Source: Hymenolepis diminuta
Taxonomy: Eukaryota > Platyhelminthes > Cestoda > Cyclophyllidea > Hymenolepididae
Assembly: GCA_900708905.1 (NCBI GenBank)
Contig: CAADRB010000099.1
Coordinates: forward strand, 62,001-126,000
Length of the DNA stretch: 64,000 nt
Reading direction: 5' to 3'
Below are positions 27,121 to 39,600 of this stretch, in pieces. The notes under the pieces were generated by a model. The model made no database searches. It had not been told where the DNA came from and saw only the letters and a program-made list of their open reading frames with translations. The number at the start of each line of letters is the position of its first letter. The stretch's first letter is position 1. The position numbers and the translations under genes are program-made.

Positions 27121-27658
27121 ATGAAACCAGAGTGTAAAACATGTTCTGAAGCGTTTGAAAGTTTTGTGGAATATGAGCATCATAGAAATATTTTCTTCAG
27201 TAAGTTAAATTTGTTTTATATCAATGATGATTTTTTGATAATGATTCCAGCTACATGTGCTTACCACATGGTTGAAAATAATGTCTGCGGTATGTGCAAC
27301 ACATATTATCGAAATTCTGACTGTCGTTCACTGCACATACAAACTGTCCATCATGGTGAGGAGGCTTTTAATTTATCATGCCGATAGTAGAAGGGCAGTG
27401 GCTTGATTACAATAGTTATTCATTTCGTGGAAGGAGATTCTTTATGAAATTCGTCGATCAACATATTACAGGTAAAGTGGAATAAATAATTTAATTTTTA
27501 CAGATTTTCGGTTGAATACTAACATCTTAATTAATCTTAAGCCAATTTATACAGGTAAGCGATGGATACTAGCTATAAATATGATTTTTTCCAAGGTCCA
27601 TGTGGTTATTGCTCGAAACCATTTTGTATGACAATATTTTCTTTTCTTGTTGGTGGAG
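27121..27658 (+). CDS. C2H2 zinc-finger protein, partial or degenerate
   Basis: Three exons can be placed: 27121-27199 from ATG, 27251-27355 and 27596-27658, joined in phase 1. Exon 1 carries CKTC followed by two His (CKTCSEAF...EHHRN). Exon 2 carries a good C2H2 finger, CGMC-x12-HIQTVH. Exon 3 starts another, CGYCSKPFC. A fourth open segment at 27436-27470 (FRGRRFFMKFVDQH), bounded by AG and GT, resembles the second half of a finger but does not fit the phase. C2H2 fingers bind DNA, RNA or protein, and the target cannot be inferred. An acceptor AG lies one base before the ATG. No further exons were found before the RBM18 promoter, so this is either truncated or only partly recognised. Confidence 0.4.
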
Positions 27659-28479
27659 GTAAGTGAAGTTTTCGCAGCTTGAAGTAACACTACCCCAGTA
27701 ACTAGTACAGAATATCTCGATGATGCCGCTCAAAATTTCCGTTAAGTGAAACCGCAGATTCGATGTTAACTAGTGAAGTCAAGTAATCTTTCTATTGTTT
27801 CGGTGACGGCGGTCATTTCTCGTTAAATCTGCTATTTAAATAATTAATGATTTCCCGAAATTGTAACTAAATATAAAAGAATAAAATTATTAAAATGCAA
27901 ATCATTTGCAGTTATTTACAATGAAATGTATGTAAATTCAAAGGGAGATACAAGAAAGACTTTTTAAAAGGTCACCTAAAAATAACCTAGGTGAATTTAA
28001 CTTGAGATAGTTTGAAATAATACCGTTCTTTCTAGTTATCGCTAAGTTAAAAATGTGATTTCGTAATTGCAAATATTCATGTTTGGAAAGTGGTAAAGTT
28101 GTCTGCCACTAATATATAAGTTAAGTGAAATGTTAGAAGAATATGAAAAATGGATGGTTTGGCGAATCAAATCTTCTTTTATAAAAATGTCATGCACATG
28201 AACAAAAATTCAAAAACAAAAAAATTGAATAATTGTAAGATAAAAAGAAAATTAAGCATTTATAATATTTAAAAAAATTCATTATTTGTTTAAAATGGCT
28301 GATAACAAGTGCAACAATCTAACTTATGACAATATAAGATCCGCCGGGTTTAACAGGAGAACCAAGGTCAATGGGATGTAGAATTTATTGGTTATAATGA
28401 GTACAGCAAATTGGGCAAGAACAGGTTCGAGTATGCGATAGAATAGGGCGTAGGGACGTCGGAGAGCAACGCTGAAGGT

Positions 28480-28824
28480 CACGGGCAGAGGGTGTTACTT
28501 GCACGTCGGCACGCGGTATTCTAGCCTGTCTTTTTCTCCAGGCTTTTCTTCTCTTTTTCGGGAGTCGTCCCGGTGGTTGGCTCTTCCCCGTTGGCCTTTA
28601 TTGGTTCTCTCCGTGGGGAGGCTTGTGATTGGTGGTATGAAAGGAAGGAAAGAAATGATTGGTTAGTTTAAGTTTTAGTTTCGGTTTCGTCGCCATTAAT
28701 GGCGGCGCCCTATACCTTGTGTCTTACAACAATCCTAGTAATCACCAATAATCCGAGAGTGCGCTCGTTTTTGGTCGCTGCGAGGTTGTAGTTTCATTAC
28801 AACGTATTCTTTATTGCTTCTTAA
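28480..28824 (+). promoter_or_regulatory. GC-rich promoter-like region of the RBM18-like gene
   Basis: Base composition rises sharply compared with its surroundings. Three ATTGG (inverted CCAAT) boxes lie at about 28599, 28628 and 28658. A YY1-like GCCATTAATGGCGGC lies near 28691. These are common elements of TATA-less housekeeping promoters. Transcription start not determined. Confidence 0.4.
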
Positions 28825-31800
28825 ATGAAAGAAGATTTCGATAAATCCGTTGATCCGCGGCGTATTTGGATAGCTAATCTTGCTCCGAAATCGACAGAGT
28901 ATGCTATTTTACAACTTGTTCGACCATTCGGGAAGATTTTGGATTTCAATTTCCCTGTTAATCAATCAGGTGGTCCTTTACAAGGTTCATCATTGGGCTA
29001 CTGTTTTGTAACCTATGACTCGGAACAGTCTGCTTTAAATGCAATGAAAAGGTAAATTTATCATCTCCATTTCTCACATTTTTACTGTTTGAATATTCTT
29101 GACATTTGCGGTCTCTTTTTCATTCTCTTACTTTATAGTTTGAATCGTCGAGTCTTCGCTGGTGCAGTTTTATCAGCTCAACGAGCTCGACCTACCAGAG
29201 AAACTTTGGATCAGTTGCGCGCAGAACGTGAAGAAGCAAAGCGAGTGCAGATCGAAGAAGAACTGAAACGACGGGAAGAAGAATTAGCTGAACGACTTAC
29301 TACGGATGTATCGACATCTTCCTCAGTCCTAGTTACCACAAATTTATCATCTTCATCAAAAGATGTCCGTGGGTAAGTAGTTTCTCTACAATTTAGTGGT
29401 GTGATTTTATTTTTTTTTCTCATGCAATTGTGGTTTTTGTGTCCATTTATTCAAATGCACTGAGATTTCTTTAAAAATCGAAAAGGATTCGGTTCCTCTT
29501 TATTCTTTAGATTTCCTTTACTTGCGATATTAACTTACATTGTGGGGTTTGAACGAAAAAGTGCGCTGGATGTCAGTTTTCCTTGAACTGAAGTTTGTGT
29601 GTATTTGTCTCTTCATATTTCCACATTCTGTGAAACCATTCGTTATTTGAAAGAAGTGTACGTCCTGAAATACTCAAGTACCTGCATTTTTCCGTTCTTT
29701 AATGATAAGAGGGGTTTTTAGGAATAACTTAAGTCTCTAGTCGCCAAATTGAAAAGGAAAAAAAGTGGTACTGCAAAACGAAATTGAACTATTGAGAATT
29801 CCGGGGAATCGGCGTTCAGTGCTGATTCTGATTTCAGTCTATAAGTGCTAGTTGAACTTCTATTCTACTAGCTTATTGACATATATTTTCGAAATGGGAC
29901 CTGTATCAGGGGAAAGTAAAAAAGGCGTTCATCTCGTAGCAGGTATTTACCATCTGTATGTACGTATGTATACCGCCGTGTGTGTCGCTATTGGAGAATT
30001 TGAAGTAAGATTAGCAACCTCACCTCCAAATATTAAAACACTTGCCACCACGCAAGCCGACATGGGTGTATAGTGAGCCAATGAAGTGTATAAATGAGAT
30101 ACTCAAATACTTTCTCATGCTACTGAGGACAGAAGTAGATAGTTACTTCCTCTCAGTCTTGTATACCTTAATGCTTTTGTGTATCTTTCATGCTTTTATA
30201 AACCTTTATGCTCTTTCATTTTGTTTTGTCTCATCAGTAAACTTTTCTATAATCCATTGTGCGATAAACAGATCAATAAATTACTTAAGGAAGAAATGAG
30301 AATGCTGCAAGAACACTACAGCACCACTAACAAACTTTAATTTATGCTTTCTATATTTTACTCTAATTATCTTCCTTTGTTCTTTTTTTCCTATGTTTCG
30401 TGTTGATCACGAATGAATATCTCATCACAGTCCAAGCAAGGTCTCAAATCGGCGTCATCATCAACTGTGGTTCCCGATCTCTATGGCAAACTGGGGTTAA
30501 TCTCTGCTAAAACGTCTTCTTCTCAAATGCCTCCTTCACCACCAAGTAAGCTCACCGGAGAGAATAATTTCGTCCGTATAATTTCTTCTACACTTAAACG
30601 GATATGCGAAAAGACTAATGCTCTATAGTATGGTCGACATGGCAAGGAATTGGTCTAGTCTATAAACACAGTAAAGGAGGCAGTAGAGTTGCTAGAACAT
30701 TCTGGGGTTCATTAAGATACCGCTCCCATTTATTGACTGCAGCAATAAGAGTATATTCATGGAATGCTTTCACTCAAATTAAGTGGATGATGGGACTCCA
30801 CATGATGATTGGCAGCTAGAACTTTGTTATGGTCTTCTCCCTACTCTCTTACCTTCATCCTCAAGACTCATTGTTCCCTCCGTCCCATGTTGTCGGTAAA
30901 TGGTTGGTTTCTTTATGATTGGTCATTAACATGTTAGATAATTCAGTGGTGGTTTCATTTCCTGCCTAGTTTAATTGCTTTCTTCATTCCCTCTTCAGTG
31001 TAACTTACTTTTCAACCAGCTTCTCTGTCTGACTCATCTATTGGTACATAGGTTGTTTACCGAATTTTCATCGTTATCTTGGGTCAACATTCAGAATTCA
31101 ACTTTTCTAATTCATCGCATTTCTCTCTTACGTCTTCCTCCCTTCGCTTCCTATAATGTGGTTGTGTAGTTCTTAAAGCTGGCAATTGTTTAGATAGCTT
31201 TCACTATTCTACATTGGTGATTTTTAAGCTAAAATCTCTACGGTAATGCCTCTTTATATGTAGTAAATCGTTCATCAGAATAAATTATATTGGTTTAAAA
31301 AGATAAATAAACCAAACTGAAGGGTTTATGTCAGAGAATCTAAATTTAGATTTCTACGTATCCCAACAAGAAGGCAAGATGGTGGCAAATTAGGTAAACC
31401 TATTCAGTGATTACAATTATGAAAATAGATTAAAACTCTTAAGTCTACTTCGACGAGTGTTTGGATTAAAAACTTTGCATTATAAAGTTTCTCTAGTGAG
31501 AAGCCCGAATTCTGCCATTGTGGTTGGCCATTTTCCTCACCGGGTGTGCACTATTGGGCATTGAGCCTGTGAACTCTGAATTCGCCCGCTATTACGTTAA
31601 TTACTGTGCCTTTGACGATGTGTGGAAATAGGTATTTTTTCACCGTTACCATTCAATATGATTGACAATAAACGCTTGTGAATAATTAAAGTAGGGTATT
31701 CGAAGGACTATTGCAAATATATTGAATGTTAGGAGCCTTAAGATTACTCATTTCGTTCAAGATTAATCAAATTGGCACTCCTTCCATATCTACTCCATAG

Positions 31801-32065
31801 TTTTCTTCTCTCCTTAGAAATGAGTCACGCACAGAACAGACAAGCAATGAGTCGAATCGAAGCTGCTCTGGAAACCGCATCAAAAATGGATATTCAACCA
31901 GCAATCTTGAGGACCGACAAGGGTACCCAGAAGCCTCATCCTCTTGTGGCAGCTTTACTTGGCAGAGGAACCAAAAATCAACAGCAGAGTAGAAGAGATC
32001 GAAGAGGTCGACTCGGTTGTGGTAGTAAATACCACCAGCGCTCTCATCCCTACGCGAGACTCTGA
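28825..32065 (+). CDS. RBM18: RBM18-like RNA-binding (RRM) protein
   Basis: Exons 28825-29051, 29139-29372, a predicted 13 bp exon 29943-29955, 30431-30545 and 31818-32065. They total 837 nt (278 aa plus stop). Without the 13 bp exon the frame does not join. The N-terminal RRM reads RRIWIANLAPKSTEYAILQL (RNP2-like RIWIANL) and GSSLGYCFVTYDSEQSALNA (RNP1 GYCFVTY), followed by AMK then SLNRRVFAGAVLSAQRA. This closely follows RBM18 (RLWIGNLDPKITEYHLL; GYCFVNF; the same linker). A charged helix (QLRAEREEAKRVQIEEELKR) comes next, then a Ser-rich stretch, and a C-terminal MSRIEAALETASKMDI that recalls the RBM18 KIKAIEAKLK helix. It is longer than vertebrate RBM18 (about 190 aa). RBM18 is a small nuclear RNA-binding protein of poorly known function. 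AATAAA at 32152-32157. Confidence 0.72.
31480..31625 (-). repeat. SINE-like relic, second copy
   Basis: Shares the tail CTAGTGAGAA.CCGAATTCTGCCA with the copy at 17815-17860. On the minus strand it has a degenerate B-box GAGTTCACAGGCTC. It lies in the last intron of the RBM18-like gene. Confidence 0.35.
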
Positions 32066-32151
32066 ATGTATTTCAGTAGTAGTTTATTAAGACGATATAA
32101 TGTACATATTTGGGAATAGCACATATTTGTTTCATTGTTTAATAGATAACA

Positions 32152-32157
32152 AATAAA
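32152..32157 (+). terminator. Polyadenylation signal of the RBM18-like gene
   Basis: AATAAA 86 nt after the TGA at 32063-32065. Confidence 0.6.
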
Positions 32158-33617
32158 AGAGTTGTCGTATTTGTCTCCACCGCGCTCATCCTTACCTAAC
32201 GTACTGAATTAGTTTAAGTAACTTTTCTTAGACGTATTCATGCCCATATTTAGCAATAATAAATGTGCTTAGTTTTTCCCACTTCAGGTGTTATTACAGA
32301 ATACGCTTACAAAATTAATTGCATTAATGTGGGTAATAATTCAATATTATTTGTGATATTTGTATTGTCTTCAAATCAGCTCTTACTTGATCCATTTTTC
32401 TCGTTCCTGGAGTACGTAACTTGAGGCAGTCCATACAATTGGACTGTTATTTTTTTAAGTCCGTTTGATCAAATATGATCAGTTGATTTAATTACCACGA
32501 ATAATATGGGAAATACGTCAATTGAACTGTTCAGAAAAGTGAAAACTCTCCTTGAGCCTCTGTCCCTAAGTTTCGGTTTGAGTATTTGTATCGGTTGGAC
32601 CTTTGTTTTCAAGCTCAATAGGTGAAATTTTATCCAAATGGTGGTTATTTATGGATAGGGGTTTTTATTCATGGTATGCTGGCGGACACAGATTTGCAGC
32701 AATCTATAAGGTTAGGCGATATCGTCTATCTGATCCGTGTAGCCAGGGTGCGACTCTTTCCTGACATGGTACGTTAATATTTCTGTTAATTACGTAGGCA
32801 GTATTTGTCAAGAGAGTTCATTATAAGAGGCACAGACGTGCGAGTTATATCTGAGCTGTAAATTCATTGTGCACGAATTCAGTTAATAAACAAGAATAAT
32901 AGTTAACTTGTCTAATTCAAGATGATCACATCATATAAATGCTTATTAGTAAAAAATAGAGGTCTATTAGTTAGTGTTGCTATTTGAAATATTGGATCAT
33001 GTAGCTCCTTCCATCTTTATTGACCTTGAAATTGGAATATGCTGGCTAGAGATTTGCTACTATTTCAAATGGACTTAGCTAAGATCAACTCAGCTCTTAT
33101 TGTAGTAGTAACATGAAATCTTGTTTATAATTCGCTTGTCAAATTCATTCATTCTAAAGAGCAAAACATTCTATATATCATTGTAATTGCCCTAAACTTC
33201 GTATTTTTGGCTTTATTTTATTATGTGTTTATCATCCAAGATCTTTCATTGGACTATGTTGCTTTCTTTTACAGATTAATACCACTTGGTAAAATGATAT
33301 AGAGATGGTATTGTACGTAATAGTTTTCCAATTAATCAAACAGAATTGATTAGCTACCAACTCATGTTATTTTCGGACAGCGTTATTCGAAATTATTGCC
33401 GCTCTGACTTTATGTGATTGCGGAACAATCTTATATATTTGACGTTCTGGTGATATATTTATAGGACGGGGGAGGAAATAAGGTTGGTGAGAAATTATCT
33501 GCTTGAAAGACCTTGAGACACCTTTCCTTTCGATTGTGAAGTTTGTATAGCATTTTTGAGCTAAATGAATTAGAAAGAATGAATAAGGATTACTACTTCT
33601 TGAGAAAAATCTAGATT
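32158..33617. other. Intergenic stretch between two convergent genes
   Basis: No gene, repeat or RNA was recognised between the RBM18-like polyA signal and the polyA signal of the Rab effector on the other strand. Confidence 0.5.
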
Positions 33618-33623
33618 TTTATT
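33618..33623 (-). terminator. Polyadenylation signal of the Rab effector gene
   Basis: AATAAA on the minus strand starts two bases after the stop codon (33628-33626), which implies a 3' UTR of about 20-30 nt. Confidence 0.6.
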
Positions 33624-33625
33624 GA

Positions 33626-36600
33626 TTAATATCTACTTACATCTTCGAGTAGCACGTTGGCAAAAAATTCTTCAGGTCCGCCTGTAATACTTGCGACGAA
33701 GGAATCTAAATCCTCATCGGCTTCCGATCTAATACACTCATCAGGAATCTAGTATAATGCATTAAATGTTAGTAATGTTGAGTGGAAATTTGATGAAAGT
33801 AAAGAATGGTTGGCGTACTTTGACCTTGTGCCCTACAAGACTTTCAATCTGCCGTTGTGTTATCTCCAGTACTCGAAGGCTGGTATTGGCTTGTACTGGA
33901 CTATCCAGCGACATTCTGTATTCTTGAAAAAATGAGGTTTCAAAAACGTTTCATGTTATAGTGCAAAGAAAAAAGGAGAATTTTTTCCCACGATCTCAAA
34001 ATATGGTCAATGTAGGATCATGTTTTAGAGTGTGCATAGGAACTAATACTTTGGATTTAGATTAATAAAAACTTCTAGAATAGACCATCTTAATTATTAT
34101 ACCATCAAGTCATCTTTTACTTATTTCATTTTCGGATCTAGTCTTGGGTTTAGAGCCAAAGAGACCGTCAGTTAGCTAAAAGGCAGTAAAGACAACCTAA
34201 AATTATAAGATAAATGTAATCTGGAAGCTGTTTCTCACTGTTTCAAAATATGTGGGCCGCAAATGGAATAGACAACGAATTTATAAATAGAATGAAACTA
34301 GGAACTGGAATACTCTGCCCGTTTAAACTTTCAGCCGCAATTGTTTCGTCATTTTCTACGTTGCGCCTTTCCTTGATAATATAAAAATATAATATAATAT
34401 AAGTTCGTATTAGTTCGCTCTTTTAAAACCATATTATTTGGTCTAACAAATAGAAATAAGAAAGCAGTAAATGAAACTTTGCAATGAAAGTAAACTTTTG
34501 GTAAGTAAAGCGATCAAACATTGATTGATATAAATGGACTGATTTCATATTTACCTGCAAAATTATTTTTGTTATTTAAACTCCTATGGTCAGCGTTGGA
34601 AAACAAATTTATTACAGTAATTTATGCGATTTTTATTTGTTTCTTAAAATGTCATGTTTCTATTTAAGAACTGAAGTTTCATTAAACTGTGTATATAATT
34701 GCTATTATTACCCACAACAAAACAAAATTTCACGATTTTGATCGTGAGAAACTACTGAAAACGGTTAACAGGAAATCCAAGGAATGATTAAGTGGATGAG
34801 ACCAAAAAGATAGTGAGACCAACGCCGAGGTATCAAAGAGTCTAACTTTCTTTGATTTTTGGGTTCGGGTAATACAAAATTTACTAAATGAGTACCTCAC
34901 GTTTCGAAATTCATATTTCACGATTCGTTCCTAGGACTGCACCAAATTCTTGCTGATCGATACTATTTGATCAAAAAGAGTCGATTCTGCTGCTTCATTT
35001 TCGATTGGTTCACATTAAGCTTTGTTACTAAGCTTTACCACTAATTAAACTTTCCTCACCAAATTGTTGAGACTAGTGACTAAGGCTACTGCCAGCAACG
35101 GCAGTTCTCAAATCAAGATTCCAAGATTTGTGGTTTGACCCCATTTTATTGAACAACAACAACAATAAATTCGTCGGAGAAAGAGAGGAACGAGGACCAA
35201 TATACGCGGGAAGAGCGAGAAGAACAATCGTATTAAAAGAGCATAACTGCCAAGATGAGATACAATATGCAGACATGGTGTAAGAGTTTGTCGCCAAAAG
35301 TAATGGGTCCGAAAATTGATGGAGTATAAACATTAAACAGCATGTGATTTCACTAAAATGTTAATTGTTCAGCTTATCTAAAAAGAACTTATTTGACTTT
35401 TGCCTATTGCTATGACCATGTAATAATACATTCAGTTAACTGTCGTCAACTTCTGCTATTAAGGAATTTTGAATATAAAAAAATCTATCAAACCGTTACT
35501 ATTTATGTGGCGAAAAGTTTATTACAAATGACAGCGAAGCTTATGTGATGAGGTCAATCCTTAATTAAATTATATTATTCACGATGTGTTTGTCTTCACT
35601 TCTAGTCTATTCATTCACAAGCTTCATTCTAATTAAAAGCTTAATTCATTCATTAGTGATTATTCAAAGTCCTTACTGGTCATTCAATTACTTCAGTTCC
35701 TTTTGATACATAAGCAACTATCAATCCTTGCTATGTATAGTAGGTAATTTCAGATGCATTCGTACTAATATTACTCTCCATGGATTCTTGCCCATTATCC
35801 CGCAATTTAGTACATTAGAGAACTATTCCATTCAGTGGTGTACTGTTCCATTTCTTAGTACAGTGTCAAACATTTAGATTAGAAGACCGACTGTGGCCAA
35901 CGGAATAAGGTGGCTTACAAACCATTTCAGTGCTGTTCTATCTTGGTCGACGAACTGAATCTTCTTCTGTTAATATATGTAGCGATATTACTTACTTTCT
36001 TCGGTGATGCAAAGCATTTGAAGCAACTTTCGAAGGGCTTCTTTTGTCTGCTGTGTAAACTGCTGTGTAATTTTATCAACTAAAGAATGAAAATCTCATG
36101 ATATACATAAAGTTTCATACTTTTTACAATTATTAATTTCCACCCACTTTCTTTATCAACTTCTTCTGGTGTATGCATTGCCGAATTGGTGCGAACTTTG
36201 CTTAGCGCTTTCATTGTATTGTTCCGAATTTCTTGGTACCGTTTGCCGAATTTTATTATCTGGTCGTTCTGATTTTTCCTGAGCACATCGGGAGTATAAA
36301 CCTTACCTAAGAGATGAAAATAATAGCCGTTCTTTAAAGGTGCAATAAATGTAATATTACTGTACTCATTGAGTAGAATTCAATAGTAGAATGAATTCTA
36401 TTATTCAACTACCTTGAGATTTACTCCATCAGTTGTAAGTATATCAACTTCTAGAAGGGGAAGGAGTGTGGCGTATTGATAACCGCTCACACCCTCTGTC
36501 TACGACATCGTAGGTTTGATCATATGTGCTCTCTCTTAAATAATTTATATCCTTTTCATACACTAAAACTGAATCGGTTTCATCTACGCGCTGTATCCCT

Positions 36601-39600
36601 CGATTCTACGTATTCTTCTAGACATGATTCAGACTATTTTTGTCTTAATCGTTTAGGCTGTTTATCATGATGGTACAGTTAAGTCGCATTCTTTCAGTTC
36701 CATTACTTAAAGTGCCCTCAAGACAAAATATACCTGAAGCAAATTTTTCTAGATTGTATGAAAAAAAGTTCAGTTTAGTGGGCACTCAGTAAGATCTAAC
36801 CATCGCAGACAAGGAAATATTAAGTGAGATAGATCCGAAATTCATGCGAAGTGAGGCTCATTAATGACCCTATCATTTACGTTCCCATTAATTAAGATGG
36901 TATAAACCTTTTGTTCCTTCATAGATAAATTAAAACAGATTATTTTTAAAACAATTAATAAATTCAGCCTACCATTTACGAAGGTTCCGTTCTCTGGTCC
37001 GAGGTAGTTGCTGACAGTTACGTATAATTGATCATCATCAAAATTATTGATCCCTTAAAAACCATAAATAAAATATTTGTTGCATAATAAAAAAGACATT
37101 TGTTTAATCCAAGTCATTTAAATAAAAAAATTAATGATCTTATTTCAAAAATTACAGAAATCAAGGTTTTATCTAGTTTGATGTTACCATTAATTTTTTC
37201 TTGTAATTTATATGTGGGGTTGGGATCTAAGAAAAACAAACGAGCGAGAATTGTTCTCAGGAGTATTTGTTTGATAAAAAATTTGACAAAAATCGATCAT
37301 GTTAAAACCTTAGCAATTGTGACGTATATTAGGAGATATTGTCTATTTTAAATCCACATTAGTATGAAATTGAATCTACCATTCGAAACTTAATAAGAAG
37401 AGAAGCACATTCAAATATTTATGGACATTTCTTGTGAAAACATTAATAAAATTAGGAAACAAATGGTGAAAAAAAGTTTTTTCACACATGGCAAATAAAT
37501 TCATTAAATTTTCTGTTTTTCTTTATGAGCTGTTTAGAGCTGCCGAAAATGGGTATTTCTTATACATAGATGATATTTCGTTTAAATTTAGAAATATCTA
37601 TTTAAAAATCTTGTGAATGTCTATTTTAGACGGTTTACTTTTCAGCAACATAGCCTTACTTCCGGTTCCTATTGGTAACTAGTGGTTTGAAAGAAGTTGA
37701 AGTATAAGAAATTTCATAGCAGCTCCAAAGCGAAGTTTTCCGTAACGAGGCCTAGCCATAGGATTTCTTAGAGGAATCCGCCTAGCAAATTCTTCATATA
37801 CTGTGACTCTGAGAAAGTGAATTCAAAGACTAACCTTTTACATAGTATTGAAGAGAGCTTTGGATCCAGTACTATTCTCTAGTAATAATGAGGAAATGAC
37901 GTAACAGTTGATCTGCTTTACGGAGGTCGTAGTTGGCAGTAAACGTTAATAGTGGACTTTTTAAAATGGGTCGAAATGTTACTAGCTACCGTATGGCATC
38001 ATGACGTTGTGAGTTAGGGTATTAGTTTCTGACCCATCAAAATAAAATATGCAACTTTTTATAGGTAAAGAAATTTACTTTTGATTCCTCATGTTTCTCA
38101 ATAATAATAGTTACATATAATCTCTGTCCTTATATCTTTCAAATTTAAGGGCTGTCAGGTAAGTGACGTAATCTCGTAAACCAAACTCTCCTTTCTTACA
38201 TTCTCTGTTTCGGGTTTAATAAAACACTCACACGCTTTTGTGTCTGCCTTTGTTCGGCATCTTTATTTGCATAAAATATCTTTCATACTTAAGCTCTTAT
38301 ATTTTCTTACTTCCTGAAACCAGTTGAAATGATGATCACGAATTTAATAGACTTTAAACTTTAAAGATCAAAAGTGTTATAATATAGGATATTTAAGATA
38401 TGTGAGGACATTCATGTTTTTGTAATTTAAATTAACTCGATAATAATTCATGCATTTCTTATAGCAGAATATCTCATGTAAAATATTATTATAACTAGTC
38501 AAACGGAAGGACACGCTGTACCAGTGTCTATAAAATTGCAAGATTTCTATAGGTCGCCAGATCTTTTGTTTGCAAAATTAGAAATGAGCTGCTGAATGGA
38601 AACAATGGAGATGATTTGGCCACCACGAGGAAAAGAGCATTGTCAGCGCTCTGCTGTTCCACTCAGAACACCTGAGTTTGTCAGAAGAGCGCATGGCGCG
38701 GCATGGCATGATCAACGAAAATCTTTGGAAGTCACTGTGCGACATCTTGCCAGAGATCTTTAAGTCTCTGAAGGAAGAATAAGGAATGTTGTACATCAGG
38801 ACCTCGGATATAAATCATACGTTCTTAGACTGAGTCAGTTTATGTCGACAAAAACAACTTAAGAGATTCGTTTAATGCGTGACTCTTAAACAAATTGAAT
38901 CACTCAGAAGAACGGAAGTGTCTGGTATTTTCTGATGGAAAAGTCAATCGAAGATATGATAAGTGGTTATATGCGTGCGGATCCCACTGAAATTCCAACT
39001 CTTTATGCACGCGCAGGAAGTTTCCAGCAAGCAACAGTGATTGTTTCTGGTGTTGTTAGCAGTGAAGAGCACATCATGAATCCTCAGGCTCCGTCCCATA
39101 AAGCTCTCAAAATCCAGGATTGGATGACTGAGAATTCTCATCATCATCATGTCATACCACACCAAATTTATGGCCGCCACCTAACTCATCAGACCTTAAT
39201 CTTTTAGATTATTACATGTGGAGCGGGGTGCGGTTGAAAGGGGGAGTTAATAGGCATCCGCATAACATCAAACCCATCTCTTCGATGGAAGCAATAGACC
39301 GAGCAATGGAGGAAATCAATAAAGACCACCTGATGAAACCTTGCATGACAGACTCAGACTCGAATTGAGTCGGCGATAGAAGCCAAAGAGGGATATATAA
39401 AACAAAACTTGGGTTAAGATTACGTTTATTTGTTTTGTTACAGGGAATTTTAGGTTTCAACCATTAACAGTTTAATTTTATGTTTTTCTTAAAGTGCGTA
39501 AGATGTCCTCAGGTGCCCCCTGCAAGAAACAGGAGCCAATTTCTAATTTCTAATCAAATTCTACTTCTTACGACTAATAATTGCTATTCGGGCTTCAGTG

